NCBI RefSeq assembly: GCF_035920365.1
Contig: NZ_CP109150.1
Span: 4,216,001-4,280,000 of the forward strand
Source of the DNA: Micromonospora sp. NBC_01740
Lineage (GTDB): Bacteria; Actinomycetota; Actinomycetes; Mycobacteriales; Micromonosporaceae
Reading direction: 5' to 3'
DNA: 64,000 nt
In this document: positions 52,131 to 59,278 of the stretch, piece by piece
Layout of the letters: the number at the start of each line of letters is the position of its first letter
How positions within the stretch are numbered: the first letter of the stretch is position 1
Translations under genes and position numbers: made by a program
Notes under the pieces: generated by a model
The model's database searches: none
What the model was told of the DNA's origin: nothing
The model's input: only the letters and a program-made list of their open reading frames with translations

Positions 52131-53215
52131 CCGCGACGTCGTGGCAGAGCATCCACGTGCACCACCACGGGACGGCGACCGACCGGCTGATCGTCGAGGC
52201 CGTCCGGCCCCTGTCCCGCGAGCTCGCCGTCCACGGCCACCGCAGCTGGTTCACCCGGCACTGGCGCCAGGGGCCGCACGTCCGGCTGCACGTCGACGCC
52301 GACGACCGGGCCCTGCGCGAGGTCGTCGTCCCGCTCACCGCGTCGGTGCTCGAGCCGTACCTGCCGGGGCTGCCGACGGGCGAGGTCGACGTCGAGGCGG
52401 TGCTGCCCCTGCACCGCCGGCTGGCCCGGCTCGAACTGGAGGACGGTCCACTGACGCCGTGGCGTCCCGACAACTCGTGGCACGTCGACCGCTACGACGA
52501 CCGGGTGGCGGTGCACGGCACCGCCGAGGCGTCGGCGTTGACGGCGGACTTCCTGACCGACACGAACGACCACGCCTTCGCGGTGCTCGCCGACGTGGTG
52601 GCCGGCGGGAACCTGCACGCGGCGGTCTTCGACACCATGGTCGCGCTGATCAGGCCCGGGATCGACGGCCCCGGAGCGGGACACCTCAGCTACCGTTCCC
52701 ACGCCGAGGCGCACCTGGCCCAGGCCCCCGACGGCGAGCGACGGCGCCGGGCGTGGGACGGGCACCACCGGGCGAACGCGGCGGCGCTGGAGGCCCGCCT
52801 CGCCGCCGTCCTGGCCGGGGGCGACGCGTCGGCCCCGTACGGCCCGGCGTCGTTCGTCGCGGTGCTGGAGCGCTACCAGGCGCGGGGCCGCAGGCTGCAC
52901 GAGCGGGGCCTGCTGCCGCTCGGCGTAGGCGTGGACGGCAGTGCAACGACCGACGAGGTGCGGACCCGGTTCCGTGAGCTCAGCCCGTTCCACCGCGCCC
53001 TCGCCGAGAACGAGCACTGGCTCACCGTGGTGCGGCCGTCCGTGGAGTTCGCGCTCTTCCGGCTCTCGCTGAACCTGATGTACCTGCAGTTCACCAGGAT
53101 GGGACTGAGTCCCGAGAACCGCTACTTCCTCTGCCACCTGGTCGCCGGCGCGGCGGAGGCCCGGGCCGGCCGCACCGCCGTGGACGTGGTCCGGGCGTTG
53201 GGCGCGCCGGCGTGA
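52127..53215 (+). CDS. Thiopeptide-type stand-alone LanB C-terminal protein 2
   Basis: 362 residues from GTG 52127, overlapping its neighbour (GTGA). It shares the family fold with protein 1: WQSIHVHHHGTATDRLIVEA, SWFTRHWRQGPHVRLHVDAD, then a longer helical C-terminal domain ending with NLMYLQFTRMGLSPENRYFL. The extra length and divergence from protein 1 suggest a split of labour, with one eliminating and the other forming the pyridine and macrocycle. The length fits pyridine synthases of the TbtD type slightly better, but this is inference only. Confidence 0.83.
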   Translation: MTATSWQSIHVHHHGTATDRLIVEAVRPLSRELAVHGHRSWFTRHWRQGPHVRLHVDADDRALREVVVPLTASVLEPYLPGLPTGEVDVEAVLPLHRRLARLELEDGPLTPWRPDNSWHVDRYDDRVAVHGTAEASALTADFLTDTNDHAFAVLADVVAGGNLHAAVFDTMVALIRPGIDGPGAGHLSYRSHAEAHLAQAPDGERRRRAWDGHHRANAAALEARLAAVLAGGDASAPYGPASFVAVLERYQARGRRLHERGLLPLGVGVDGSATTDEVRTRFRELSPFHRALAENEHWLTVVRPSVEFALFRLSLNLMYLQFTRMGLSPENRYFLCHLVAGAAEARAGRTAVDVVRALGAPA

Positions 53216-54549
53216 GCCAGGACCGGTGGGAGACGCTGCGGCTGCGCGCCGGGGTGTCCGTGGTGCGTACCGCCGCGGGCACGCACCTGGTCGGGCTGCC
53301 CGACCACGAGCCGGTGACCGCGCAGGAGGTCGTTGTGGTGCGCGCGCTGGCGGCGGCGGAGCAGCGGGCCGACGCGCTCGCCCCGTCCACCGCCCCGCTG
53401 CTCGCCCGGCTGCGCCGCGAGGGCTGGCTGCGGGTGACGGCCCACGGCCCCGGCGGCCCCGTGCACACCCTGGACCCGCGGCAGCGCCCCGACCGGCCGG
53501 AGCCGGACGGCGTGCCGCCGGGGCTGCGGCTGTCCCGGTTCACCTCGATCGTCGCCGCGCCCGACGGCGGGCTGCGGGTCACCTCGCCTCGCGCGTGGGC
53601 CGAGGTGCTCGTGCGCGAGCCGGCGACGGCCGCCGTGCTGGCCCACCCCGCGACGGAGCGGCCCGCACCCGGCGTGGACGCCGCCGCGTGGCAGCGGTTG
53701 CGGCGCGACCTGTGCTGGGCCGGCCTCGCGGTGGCCGGCGACGAGGACCACGACTTCCACGTCCGGCAGTGGTCGCCGGTGGACCTGGAGTTCCACCGGC
53801 GCAGCCGGGGCATCGGCGTCGGGCAGCGCTACGGGGCCACCTACTGGGGTCGGGCGTACGCGCCGCCACCGCCCGCCCGGCCCTCCGCGCACCGGCCTGT
53901 CGTCGCGCTGCCCCGCCCCGACCTGGAGCGGCTGCGGCGCGACGACCCGACCCTGACGGCCGTCCTGGAGGCGCGCCGCTCCGCGCGCGAACACCACGAC
54001 GGGCGGCCGATCACCCTCGACCAGCTCGGCGAGTTCCTGTTCCGTTGCGCGCGGACCGTCCTCGTGGGTGACCTGGACGGCGTGGAGCTGCGCGCCCGCC
54101 CGTACCCCAGCGGTGGTGGCCTGCACGAGCTGGAGGTGTACGTGGTCGCCGACCGGGTGGCGGGGTTGGCGGCGGGCACCTACCACTACGACGGGCACGA
54201 CCACGCGCTCGGCCTGGTCCGGCCGCCCGACGGCGCCTCCCGCCAGCTGCTGCACGCGGCCCGGGACAGCGCAGGGGCCGAGCGCACCCCGCAGGCGCTG
54301 CTCGTCGTCACCGCCCGGTTCGGCCGGCTGATGTGGAAGTACGAGGGCCTGGCGTACGCGCTCGCGCTCAAGAACCTCGGCGTGCTCGTCCAGACGATGT
54401 ACCTCGCGGCGACCGCCATGGGGCTCGGCGGCTGCGCTCTCGGCGCCGGGGCGCCGCACGCCTTCACCCACCTCACCGGCGTCGACCCGCTCGTCGAGGA
54501 CGTCGTCGGCGAGTTCACCCTGGGCACCGTCGCCCAGTCACCGCGATAG
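53212..54549 (+). CDS. SagB-type FMN dehydrogenase (azoline oxidase)
   Basis: 445 residues from GTG 53212 (overlap GTGA). The N-terminal half is a small leader-interaction-like region; the C-terminal half (about 235-445) is the nitroreductase-fold SagB domain with LEARRSAREHHDGRPITLDQ, RPYPSGGGLHELEVYVVAD, GTYHYDGHDHAL and YALALKNLGVLVQTMYLAAT. It should oxidise thiazolines and oxazolines made by the YcaO protein into aromatic thiazoles and oxazoles, with FMN. The RPYPSGGGLHELE motif is diagnostic of the family. It is coupled at its 5' end to the preceding thiopeptide gene; the next gene starts nine bases after its stop. Confidence 0.9.
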   Translation: MSQDRWETLRLRAGVSVVRTAAGTHLVGLPDHEPVTAQEVVVVRALAAAEQRADALAPSTAPLLARLRREGWLRVTAHGPGGPVHTLDPRQRPDRPEPDGVPPGLRLSRFTSIVAAPDGGLRVTSPRAWAEVLVREPATAAVLAHPATERPAPGVDAAAWQRLRRDLCWAGLAVAGDEDHDFHVRQWSPVDLEFHRRSRGIGVGQRYGATYWGRAYAPPPPARPSAHRPVVALPRPDLERLRRDDPTLTAVLEARRSAREHHDGRPITLDQLGEFLFRCARTVLVGDLDGVELRARPYPSGGGLHELEVYVVADRVAGLAAGTYHYDGHDHALGLVRPPDGASRQLLHAARDSAGAERTPQALLVVTARFGRLMWKYEGLAYALALKNLGVLVQTMYLAATAMGLGGCALGAGAPHAFTHLTGVDPLVEDVVGEFTLGTVAQSPR

Positions 54550-54557
54550 GAGCCCGT

Positions 54558-56483
54558 GTGCGGAAACTACGGCTACGCGACCACGTCTACGTGGCACCGA
54601 CCCCCTCCGGGGCGCACATCCTGACGCTGGACGGACCGGTCTCGCTGACCGGCCCGTCCGTCGCCCGCTGGATCGAGGCGCTGGCGCCCCGGCTGGACGG
54701 GCGGTTCTCCGTCGAGGAGATCACCTCGGGGCTGCCCGAGGCGCACGCCGCGATGGCGACGTCGCTGATCACCAGGCTGCGCGAGGCCGGCGTGGTCCGG
54801 GAGGTGCCGGACGGCGACGCCCGGGCGATCGCGGACCCGCCGAGCGCCGACGTCGCCGAGCTGTCCTACCTGGATGCCCACGGCGTACCCGCCGAGGCCG
54901 CGCTGGCCCGGTTCCGTCGGCTCGCCGTCGTGGTGGTCGCCGACGACGACTGGTCGACGGCGGTCGCGGACGCGCTGCGCCGCTGCGGCGCCGCCGACGT
55001 GCGCACGCACCCCGCCGCCGACCCGCCCGCCGACGACCTTCCGGTCGACCTGCTGCTGCACGTGACCGGCGCCGCCGACGGGGAGAGCCACCGGCGGATC
55101 GAGCGGCTGGCCCGGTGGCGGGGCGCGGCCGCCGCGTACGCCCTGCTCGACGGGGCGGACGTGTGGCTGACGCCGGTGCTGCCACCCGGCTCCGGCGGGG
55201 ACGCCGCCCCGGCGCCGTCCTCGCTGCTGGCCCGGCTGCCCGAGGCCCCGCAGACGGCGGCCCCGATCGCCGAGGTGCACCGGACGGTGGCGGTCGCCCA
55301 ACTCGTCCGCGCCGCGTTCGGGTGGGCCACCGACACCGGCGCACCGCGGCGGGCCGGGAAGCTCACCCGGCTCGGCCCCGACCTGGCCACCCGCCGGCTG
55401 CACTGCCTGCCGCACCCGTTCTGCGCCCCCGTCGCCGCGCCCGACCCCGACGGCTTCCTCGCCCGGGTCGCCGCGCTGCGCGGGTCGCCGGCCGTCGCCG
55501 ACCGTGACTTCTCCACGTCCGCCGTGCGCGCGGCCGACGACACCCTCGGCCCCTTCCGGTACCTGTCCGACGACGCCGTCGCGCAGAGCCCGCTCACGGT
55601 CGCGCGGGCGCAGGCCCGCGACCCGCTGGCCCGGGGGCTGGGGTGCGACGCCGCCGGCGCGGCGGTCCGCGCCGTGGCCTTCGACTATCCGACCGCCCGC
55701 GTCGAGGCGGCCCGGCGCGCCCTGACCCGGTACGCCGGCCTGATGGTCGACCCGCGCCGGCTGGTCGACGGGGCCGGCCGCCCGCTCGCGCCCGGCGACG
55801 CCGAGGCGGACGACCTGCACCGGCTGCTCCGCGCGGGGCTGCCGGACGGCCACGTGTACGGGCTCGACCTCGCCAGCGGGACCGTGCTGCCGGTGCCCGT
55901 CGCCACGGTCTTCACCCGGCTGGCGGTCGCCGTGGCGGCACCGGTCGGGCTCGGCGAGGGCTTCGGGCCCTCGTGGGACGCGGCGGTCGCCCGCGGCCTG
56001 GCCAGCCACTGGTCGTACGACCCCGCGCTGATCGCCGACGCGGCGGGGCGTCCCGTCCGGGTCGAGGCGACGGACCTCGACGACGTCGGCCGGCGGTGCC
56101 TCACGCTCCTGACGGAGTTCGGTGAGGTGCCGCAGGTGCACGACCACGGCGGTCGGCACGGCGTCAGCGTCCTCTCCTTCCGGCGCGACGGCGTCACGGT
56201 GGCCCGCACCAGCGGCGCCGGGGTGGACGCCTGGCGGCGAGGGCTGCTGGAGGTGACGTTCGTGGTGCAGCGACTGGTCCACGGTGGCGGCTACCGGCCA
56301 CCGGCCGCCGCCGCGACCCGCGCGGGGACGCCGGCGCCGGTGGACGCCGGATTCGACGTCGCCGCCGCCGTGGCCGGCCTCGCCGCGATCGGACGACGCG
56401 CGGTCGTCGTGCCGCTCGACCACGACCCGGCGGTCGCCGCGATCGCCGCCAACCCGTTGAAGGTGGTGATCGTCAATGGCTGA
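54558..56483 (+). CDS. Leader-binding ThiF-like partner protein of the cyclodehydratase
   Basis: 641 residues from GTG 54558, with AGGAG at 54548-54552. The N-terminal 90 residues (VRKLRLRDHVYVAPTPSGAH, SLTGPSVARWIEAL) look like a winged-helix RiPP recognition element. A middle region resembles a degenerate E1/ThiF domain (FRRLAVVVVADDDWSTAVADALRRCG), and a long C-terminal region has SHWSYDPALIADAAGRPV. This is the layout of the ocin-ThiF-like TOMM leader-binding proteins that bring the precursor to YcaO. The eight-base overlap with the YcaO gene fits a stable pair. Confidence 0.82.
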   Translation: MRKLRLRDHVYVAPTPSGAHILTLDGPVSLTGPSVARWIEALAPRLDGRFSVEEITSGLPEAHAAMATSLITRLREAGVVREVPDGDARAIADPPSADVAELSYLDAHGVPAEAALARFRRLAVVVVADDDWSTAVADALRRCGAADVRTHPAADPPADDLPVDLLLHVTGAADGESHRRIERLARWRGAAAAYALLDGADVWLTPVLPPGSGGDAAPAPSSLLARLPEAPQTAAPIAEVHRTVAVAQLVRAAFGWATDTGAPRRAGKLTRLGPDLATRRLHCLPHPFCAPVAAPDPDGFLARVAALRGSPAVADRDFSTSAVRAADDTLGPFRYLSDDAVAQSPLTVARAQARDPLARGLGCDAAGAAVRAVAFDYPTARVEAARRALTRYAGLMVDPRRLVDGAGRPLAPGDAEADDLHRLLRAGLPDGHVYGLDLASGTVLPVPVATVFTRLAVAVAAPVGLGEGFGPSWDAAVARGLASHWSYDPALIADAAGRPVRVEATDLDDVGRRCLTLLTEFGEVPQVHDHGGRHGVSVLSFRRDGVTVARTSGAGVDAWRRGLLEVTFVVQRLVHGGGYRPPAAAATRAGTPAPVDAGFDVAAAVAGLAAIGRRAVVVPLDHDPAVAAIAANPLKVVIVNG

Positions 56484-58413
56484 CCGGACGACGGTGTCGG
56501 TGCTCGGTGCCGGGCTGATCGCGGAGGCGGTCGCCGCCGGCGCCGGGGTGACGCCCCGGGTGGCCGGACCGGACGAGTGGCTGCCGGCCGGGCCGGTCGT
56601 CGTCACCGCGGACGGCTGGGTGCCCCTGGTCACCGACGAGCTGCGGCGGCGGGCGTCCGGACCGGTCCTGCCGGTCCGGGCCGAGCTGGACCGGCTCGTC
56701 ATCGGGCCGTGGGAGGTCGCCGGGGAACGGGGCTGCGCCCGCTGCGCCGAGCGGCGTCGAGGGCTGGCCAACCCCACGCAGCGCGGCGAGAGCGAGGTCC
56801 GGCACCGGCACGCCGCGCGGCTGGCCGAGCCGTCCCCGCTGCTCACCCGCGAGGCCGCCACCGTGGCGGCGGCGCTGGTCGCCGACGACCTGCGCGCCCA
56901 CGCCGAGGGGCGGGTGCCGCGCAGCCGCGCCGCGATCGTGGAGGTCGACCTGCGCGAGCTGACGGTCACGGTGCACCGGATGCTGCCGTACCCCCGGTGC
57001 GAGGTGTGCGGGCCGGAGTGGGTCGACGAGCCGGACCACGCGCTCGCCGACCGGCGGGTGATCCCGACCCACCGGCCGGGCAGCCCCCGGGGTCGCGACC
57101 TCGTCGCCGAGCTGGACGCCCTGGTGGACACCTACGTCGACCCGCGTACCGGGATCGTGCGCAAGCTCGCCGACCACACCCTCGGCGGGCAGACCGTCAC
57201 CGTGGCGGAGCTGGCGGGCAGCGTCGGCGAACGTAACGGCTACGGACGGGCGCCGCAACGCCGGGCGAGCCGGACCACCGCCCTGCTGGAGGCCCTGGAA
57301 CGCTTCTCGGCCGTGCCGGGGGACCGCCGGTCGGTCGTGGTGGGCTCGTACCACGACCTCGCGGACCGGGCGCTGGACCCGCGTACCCTCGGGTTGCACC
57401 CGGCCGAGGCGTACGCCGAACCCGACGTCGTGTTCGAGCCCTTCGACCCGGATCGCGCCTACCGCTGGACCTGGGGCTGGTCGTTCCTGCGGCAGAGTCC
57501 CCTGCTCGTCCCCGAGACGCTCGCCTACTACGGCAACTACCCGCACGGGCCGGACGGCCACGGCTTCGTCTACGAGATCTCCAACGGCTGCGCCCTGGGC
57601 AGCAGCCTGGAGGAGGCCGTCCTCTACGGGACGCTGGAGGTCGCCGAGCGCGACGCCTTCCTGCTGGCCTGGTACGCGCGGCTGCCCCTGCCCGAGATGG
57701 ACCTCGGCACGCTGGACGTCGAGGCGGCGTTGCAGGTGGCGTCGCTGCGGGCGGAGACCGGCTACCGGATCCGGCTGTTCGACATGACGGCCGAACAGGG
57801 CATCCCGGCGGTGTGGGCGCTGGCCACCGCCCCGGCCGGGTCCGCCGGCGCGGCGCTGGTCTGCACGGCGGGCGCCCACGTGAGCGGCGAACGGGCGACC
57901 CGGGCCGCGCTGGCGGAGCTCGGCGGCACCCTGATCGGGGCCGTGCGGCAGTCCGCCGATCCGGACGTCCTGGCGCGGGCGGCCCGCATGGTCGACGACC
58001 CCTCGGCGGTGCGGGAGATGGAGGACCACCAGGTGCTCTACTACGACCCGCGGGCCGCGTCGCGGCTGTCGTTCCTCACCGGACGTACGCCCACCCGGGG
58101 CCTCGGCGCGGTCGGCGTCGACACCGGCGACTTCGACCACGACGACATCGGGGCGTTGACGCGCGCCGTCGTCGACCGGTACGTCCGGCTCGGGATGGAC
58201 GTTGTCGTCTTCGACCAGACGCCGGAGGAGTTGCGGCACACGGGCCTGCACGCGGCGAAGGTCCTCGTCCCGGGCACGCTGTCGATGACCTTCGGCCACC
58301 GCTACCGCCGGACGGACCTGCCGCGCCTGCGGGAGGCCCGCCGCCGGTGGGGGCTCACGGACAAGCTCCTCGCCGACGCCGACATCAACCCGCATCCGCA
58401 CCCCTTTCCCTGA
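56476..58413 (+). CDS. YcaO cyclodehydratase
   Basis: 645 residues. An N-terminal ThiF-like part carries two CxxC pairs (CARCAERR and CEVCGPEW) expected to bind zinc. The YcaO domain (about 235-645) has the ATP-binding pattern GYGRAPQRRASRTTALLEAL, EISNGCALGSSLEEAVLYGTLEV and LGAVGVDTGD. It ends with the proline-rich NPHPHPFP, the PxPxP end needed for activity in azole-forming YcaO proteins. It turns Cys (and possibly Ser/Thr) of the core peptide into azolines, using ATP. The two precursor genes follow. Confidence 0.93.
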   Translation: MADRTTVSVLGAGLIAEAVAAGAGVTPRVAGPDEWLPAGPVVVTADGWVPLVTDELRRRASGPVLPVRAELDRLVIGPWEVAGERGCARCAERRRGLANPTQRGESEVRHRHAARLAEPSPLLTREAATVAAALVADDLRAHAEGRVPRSRAAIVEVDLRELTVTVHRMLPYPRCEVCGPEWVDEPDHALADRRVIPTHRPGSPRGRDLVAELDALVDTYVDPRTGIVRKLADHTLGGQTVTVAELAGSVGERNGYGRAPQRRASRTTALLEALERFSAVPGDRRSVVVGSYHDLADRALDPRTLGLHPAEAYAEPDVVFEPFDPDRAYRWTWGWSFLRQSPLLVPETLAYYGNYPHGPDGHGFVYEISNGCALGSSLEEAVLYGTLEVAERDAFLLAWYARLPLPEMDLGTLDVEAALQVASLRAETGYRIRLFDMTAEQGIPAVWALATAPAGSAGAALVCTAGAHVSGERATRAALAELGGTLIGAVRQSADPDVLARAARMVDDPSAVREMEDHQVLYYDPRAASRLSFLTGRTPTRGLGAVGVDTGDFDHDDIGALTRAVVDRYVRLGMDVVVFDQTPEELRHTGLHAAKVLVPGTLSMTFGHRYRRTDLPRLREARRRWGLTDKLLADADINPHPHPFP

Positions 58414-58431
58414 CGGCCGGAATCACCCTGG

Positions 58432-58461
58432 AAGGGCTCCCATTCGATATCGGGGGCCCTT
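58432..58461 (+). terminator. Hairpin between YcaO and precursor gene, possible attenuator
   Basis: AAGGGCTCCC (58432-58441) pairs with GGGGGCCCTT (58452-58461) over 10 bases with one wobble, loop attcgatatc, followed by tcttc. It lies 19 bases behind the YcaO stop and 126 before precursor 1, and may limit read-through from the enzyme genes or stabilise the upstream mRNA end. Confidence 0.65.
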
Positions 58462-58544
58462 TCTTCGGCGTGCCCGGCGGTTTCCTTCCGGCGTTCAACG
58501 CGCGCATGGACGACCGTGAGATCGGCTGCCAGGATGTGCGCACC

Positions 58545-58563
58545 GGAATCCGCTACGGATTCC
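58545..58563. promoter_or_regulatory. Perfect inverted repeat upstream of precursor 1
   Basis: GGAATCCG (58545-58552) and CGGATTCC (58556-58563) surround cta. It ends ten bases before the ribosome-binding site AAAGGAG (58574-58580). It is either an operator or a 5' mRNA hairpin that leaves the ribosome site free. Confidence 0.6.
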
Positions 58564-58586
58564 CGGAAGTGGGAAAGGAGAATGAA

Positions 58587-58799
58587 ATGGCGATGAACGA
58601 GCACTCGCCGGAGTTCGCGATCAGCGACCTGCCGGTGGACGTCTTCGAACTGTCGACCGCCGGGCTGGAGGTCGAGTCGCTGACCGCCGGTCACGGCATG
58701 GTGGAGCACGGCGGATCGAACGCGTGCAACTCCATGGTGCTGGCGTGCAGCTGCGGACAGTGCGCGTGCAGCTCGGGCTCGTGTCACGAGGTCTGGTGA
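58587..58799 (+). CDS. Thiopeptide precursor peptide 1
   Basis: 70 residues from ATG 58587, six bases after AAAGGAG. The leader (about 1-43) contains AISDLPVDVFEL and LEVESLTAGHGMVEHGG, closely matching thiopeptide leaders of the TbtA type (DLPMDVFELAD ... ESLTAGHGM). The core of 27 residues starts at Ser44 (SNACNSMVLACSCGQCACS) and ends with CHEVW. It has seven Cys (core 4, 11, 13, 16, 18, 23 plus spacing as seen) and six Ser. Ser at core 1 and Ser at core 12, followed by Cys13, are the pair expected to make the pyridine ring. The exact leader cut and modified residues need experiment. Confidence 0.93.
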   Translation: MAMNEHSPEFAISDLPVDVFELSTAGLEVESLTAGHGMVEHGGSNACNSMVLACSCGQCACSSGSCHEVW

Positions 58800-58859
58800 C
58801 GGCATCGCGTCGACGCGTCGTCGGCGGTACACCGACAGACCGCCGGTGACGCGCTGAGG

Positions 58860-58898
58860 CGGGTCCGGTCGGGCGGGAGTCTCGCTCGGCCGGACCCG
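58860..58898 (+). terminator. Hairpin between the two precursor genes
   Basis: cgggtccggtcg (58860-58871) pairs with cggccggacccg (58887-58898) with one wobble. It lies between precursors 1 and 2, where partial termination or mRNA protection would let each precursor be made at its own level. Confidence 0.65.
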
Positions 58899-59013
58899 TT
58901 CCGCCGGTGCCCGCCGGGGGTGTTCAACATCGTTGCTGGACGCCCCGGAGGGTTCGTGTCACCCTCGCCGGGCCGGGGCCCGTCGTGGCCGGAAAAAAAT
59001 AGGTGGAGGCAAG

Positions 59014-59208
59014 ATGAAGAAAGAGATGAGCGGCCCGAATTTCGCGATCAGCGACCTGCCGGTCGACGTCTTCGAACTGTCGATCGAGGGGCTGGAGGTG
59101 GAATCCCTGACCGCCGGGCACGGTATGCCCGAGCACGGCGCCTCCGGGCACCTTTCCCCGGTCGTCTCGGGATGCAGTTGCGGTTCCGCGTGCTACTTCC
59201 ACTACTGA
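59014..59208 (+). CDS. Thiopeptide precursor peptide 2
   Basis: 64 residues from ATG 59014, with aggtggaggc ahead. The leader is nearly the same as in precursor 1 (AISDLPVDVFEL and LEVESLTAGHGMPEHGA) and its DNA is also similar, so the two arose by duplication. The core of 21 residues starts at Ser44 (SGHLSPVVSGCSCGSAC) and ends YFHY. It has three Cys, at core positions 11, 13 and 17, and Ser at 1, 5, 9, 12 and 15. Core 1 and core 12-13 match precursor 1 exactly in position. The sequence between them is wholly different, with no Cys before position 11, so the first half of its ring would carry few or no azoles. Confidence 0.92.
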   Translation: MKKEMSGPNFAISDLPVDVFELSIEGLEVESLTAGHGMPEHGASGHLSPVVSGCSCGSACYFHY

Positions 59209-59278
59209 TGACGGCACGTATCGCGGCGGCCCCTCGCCGGCCTGGAGCCATTCCCGGCACCGTTCGGCGGGAGTCGCG

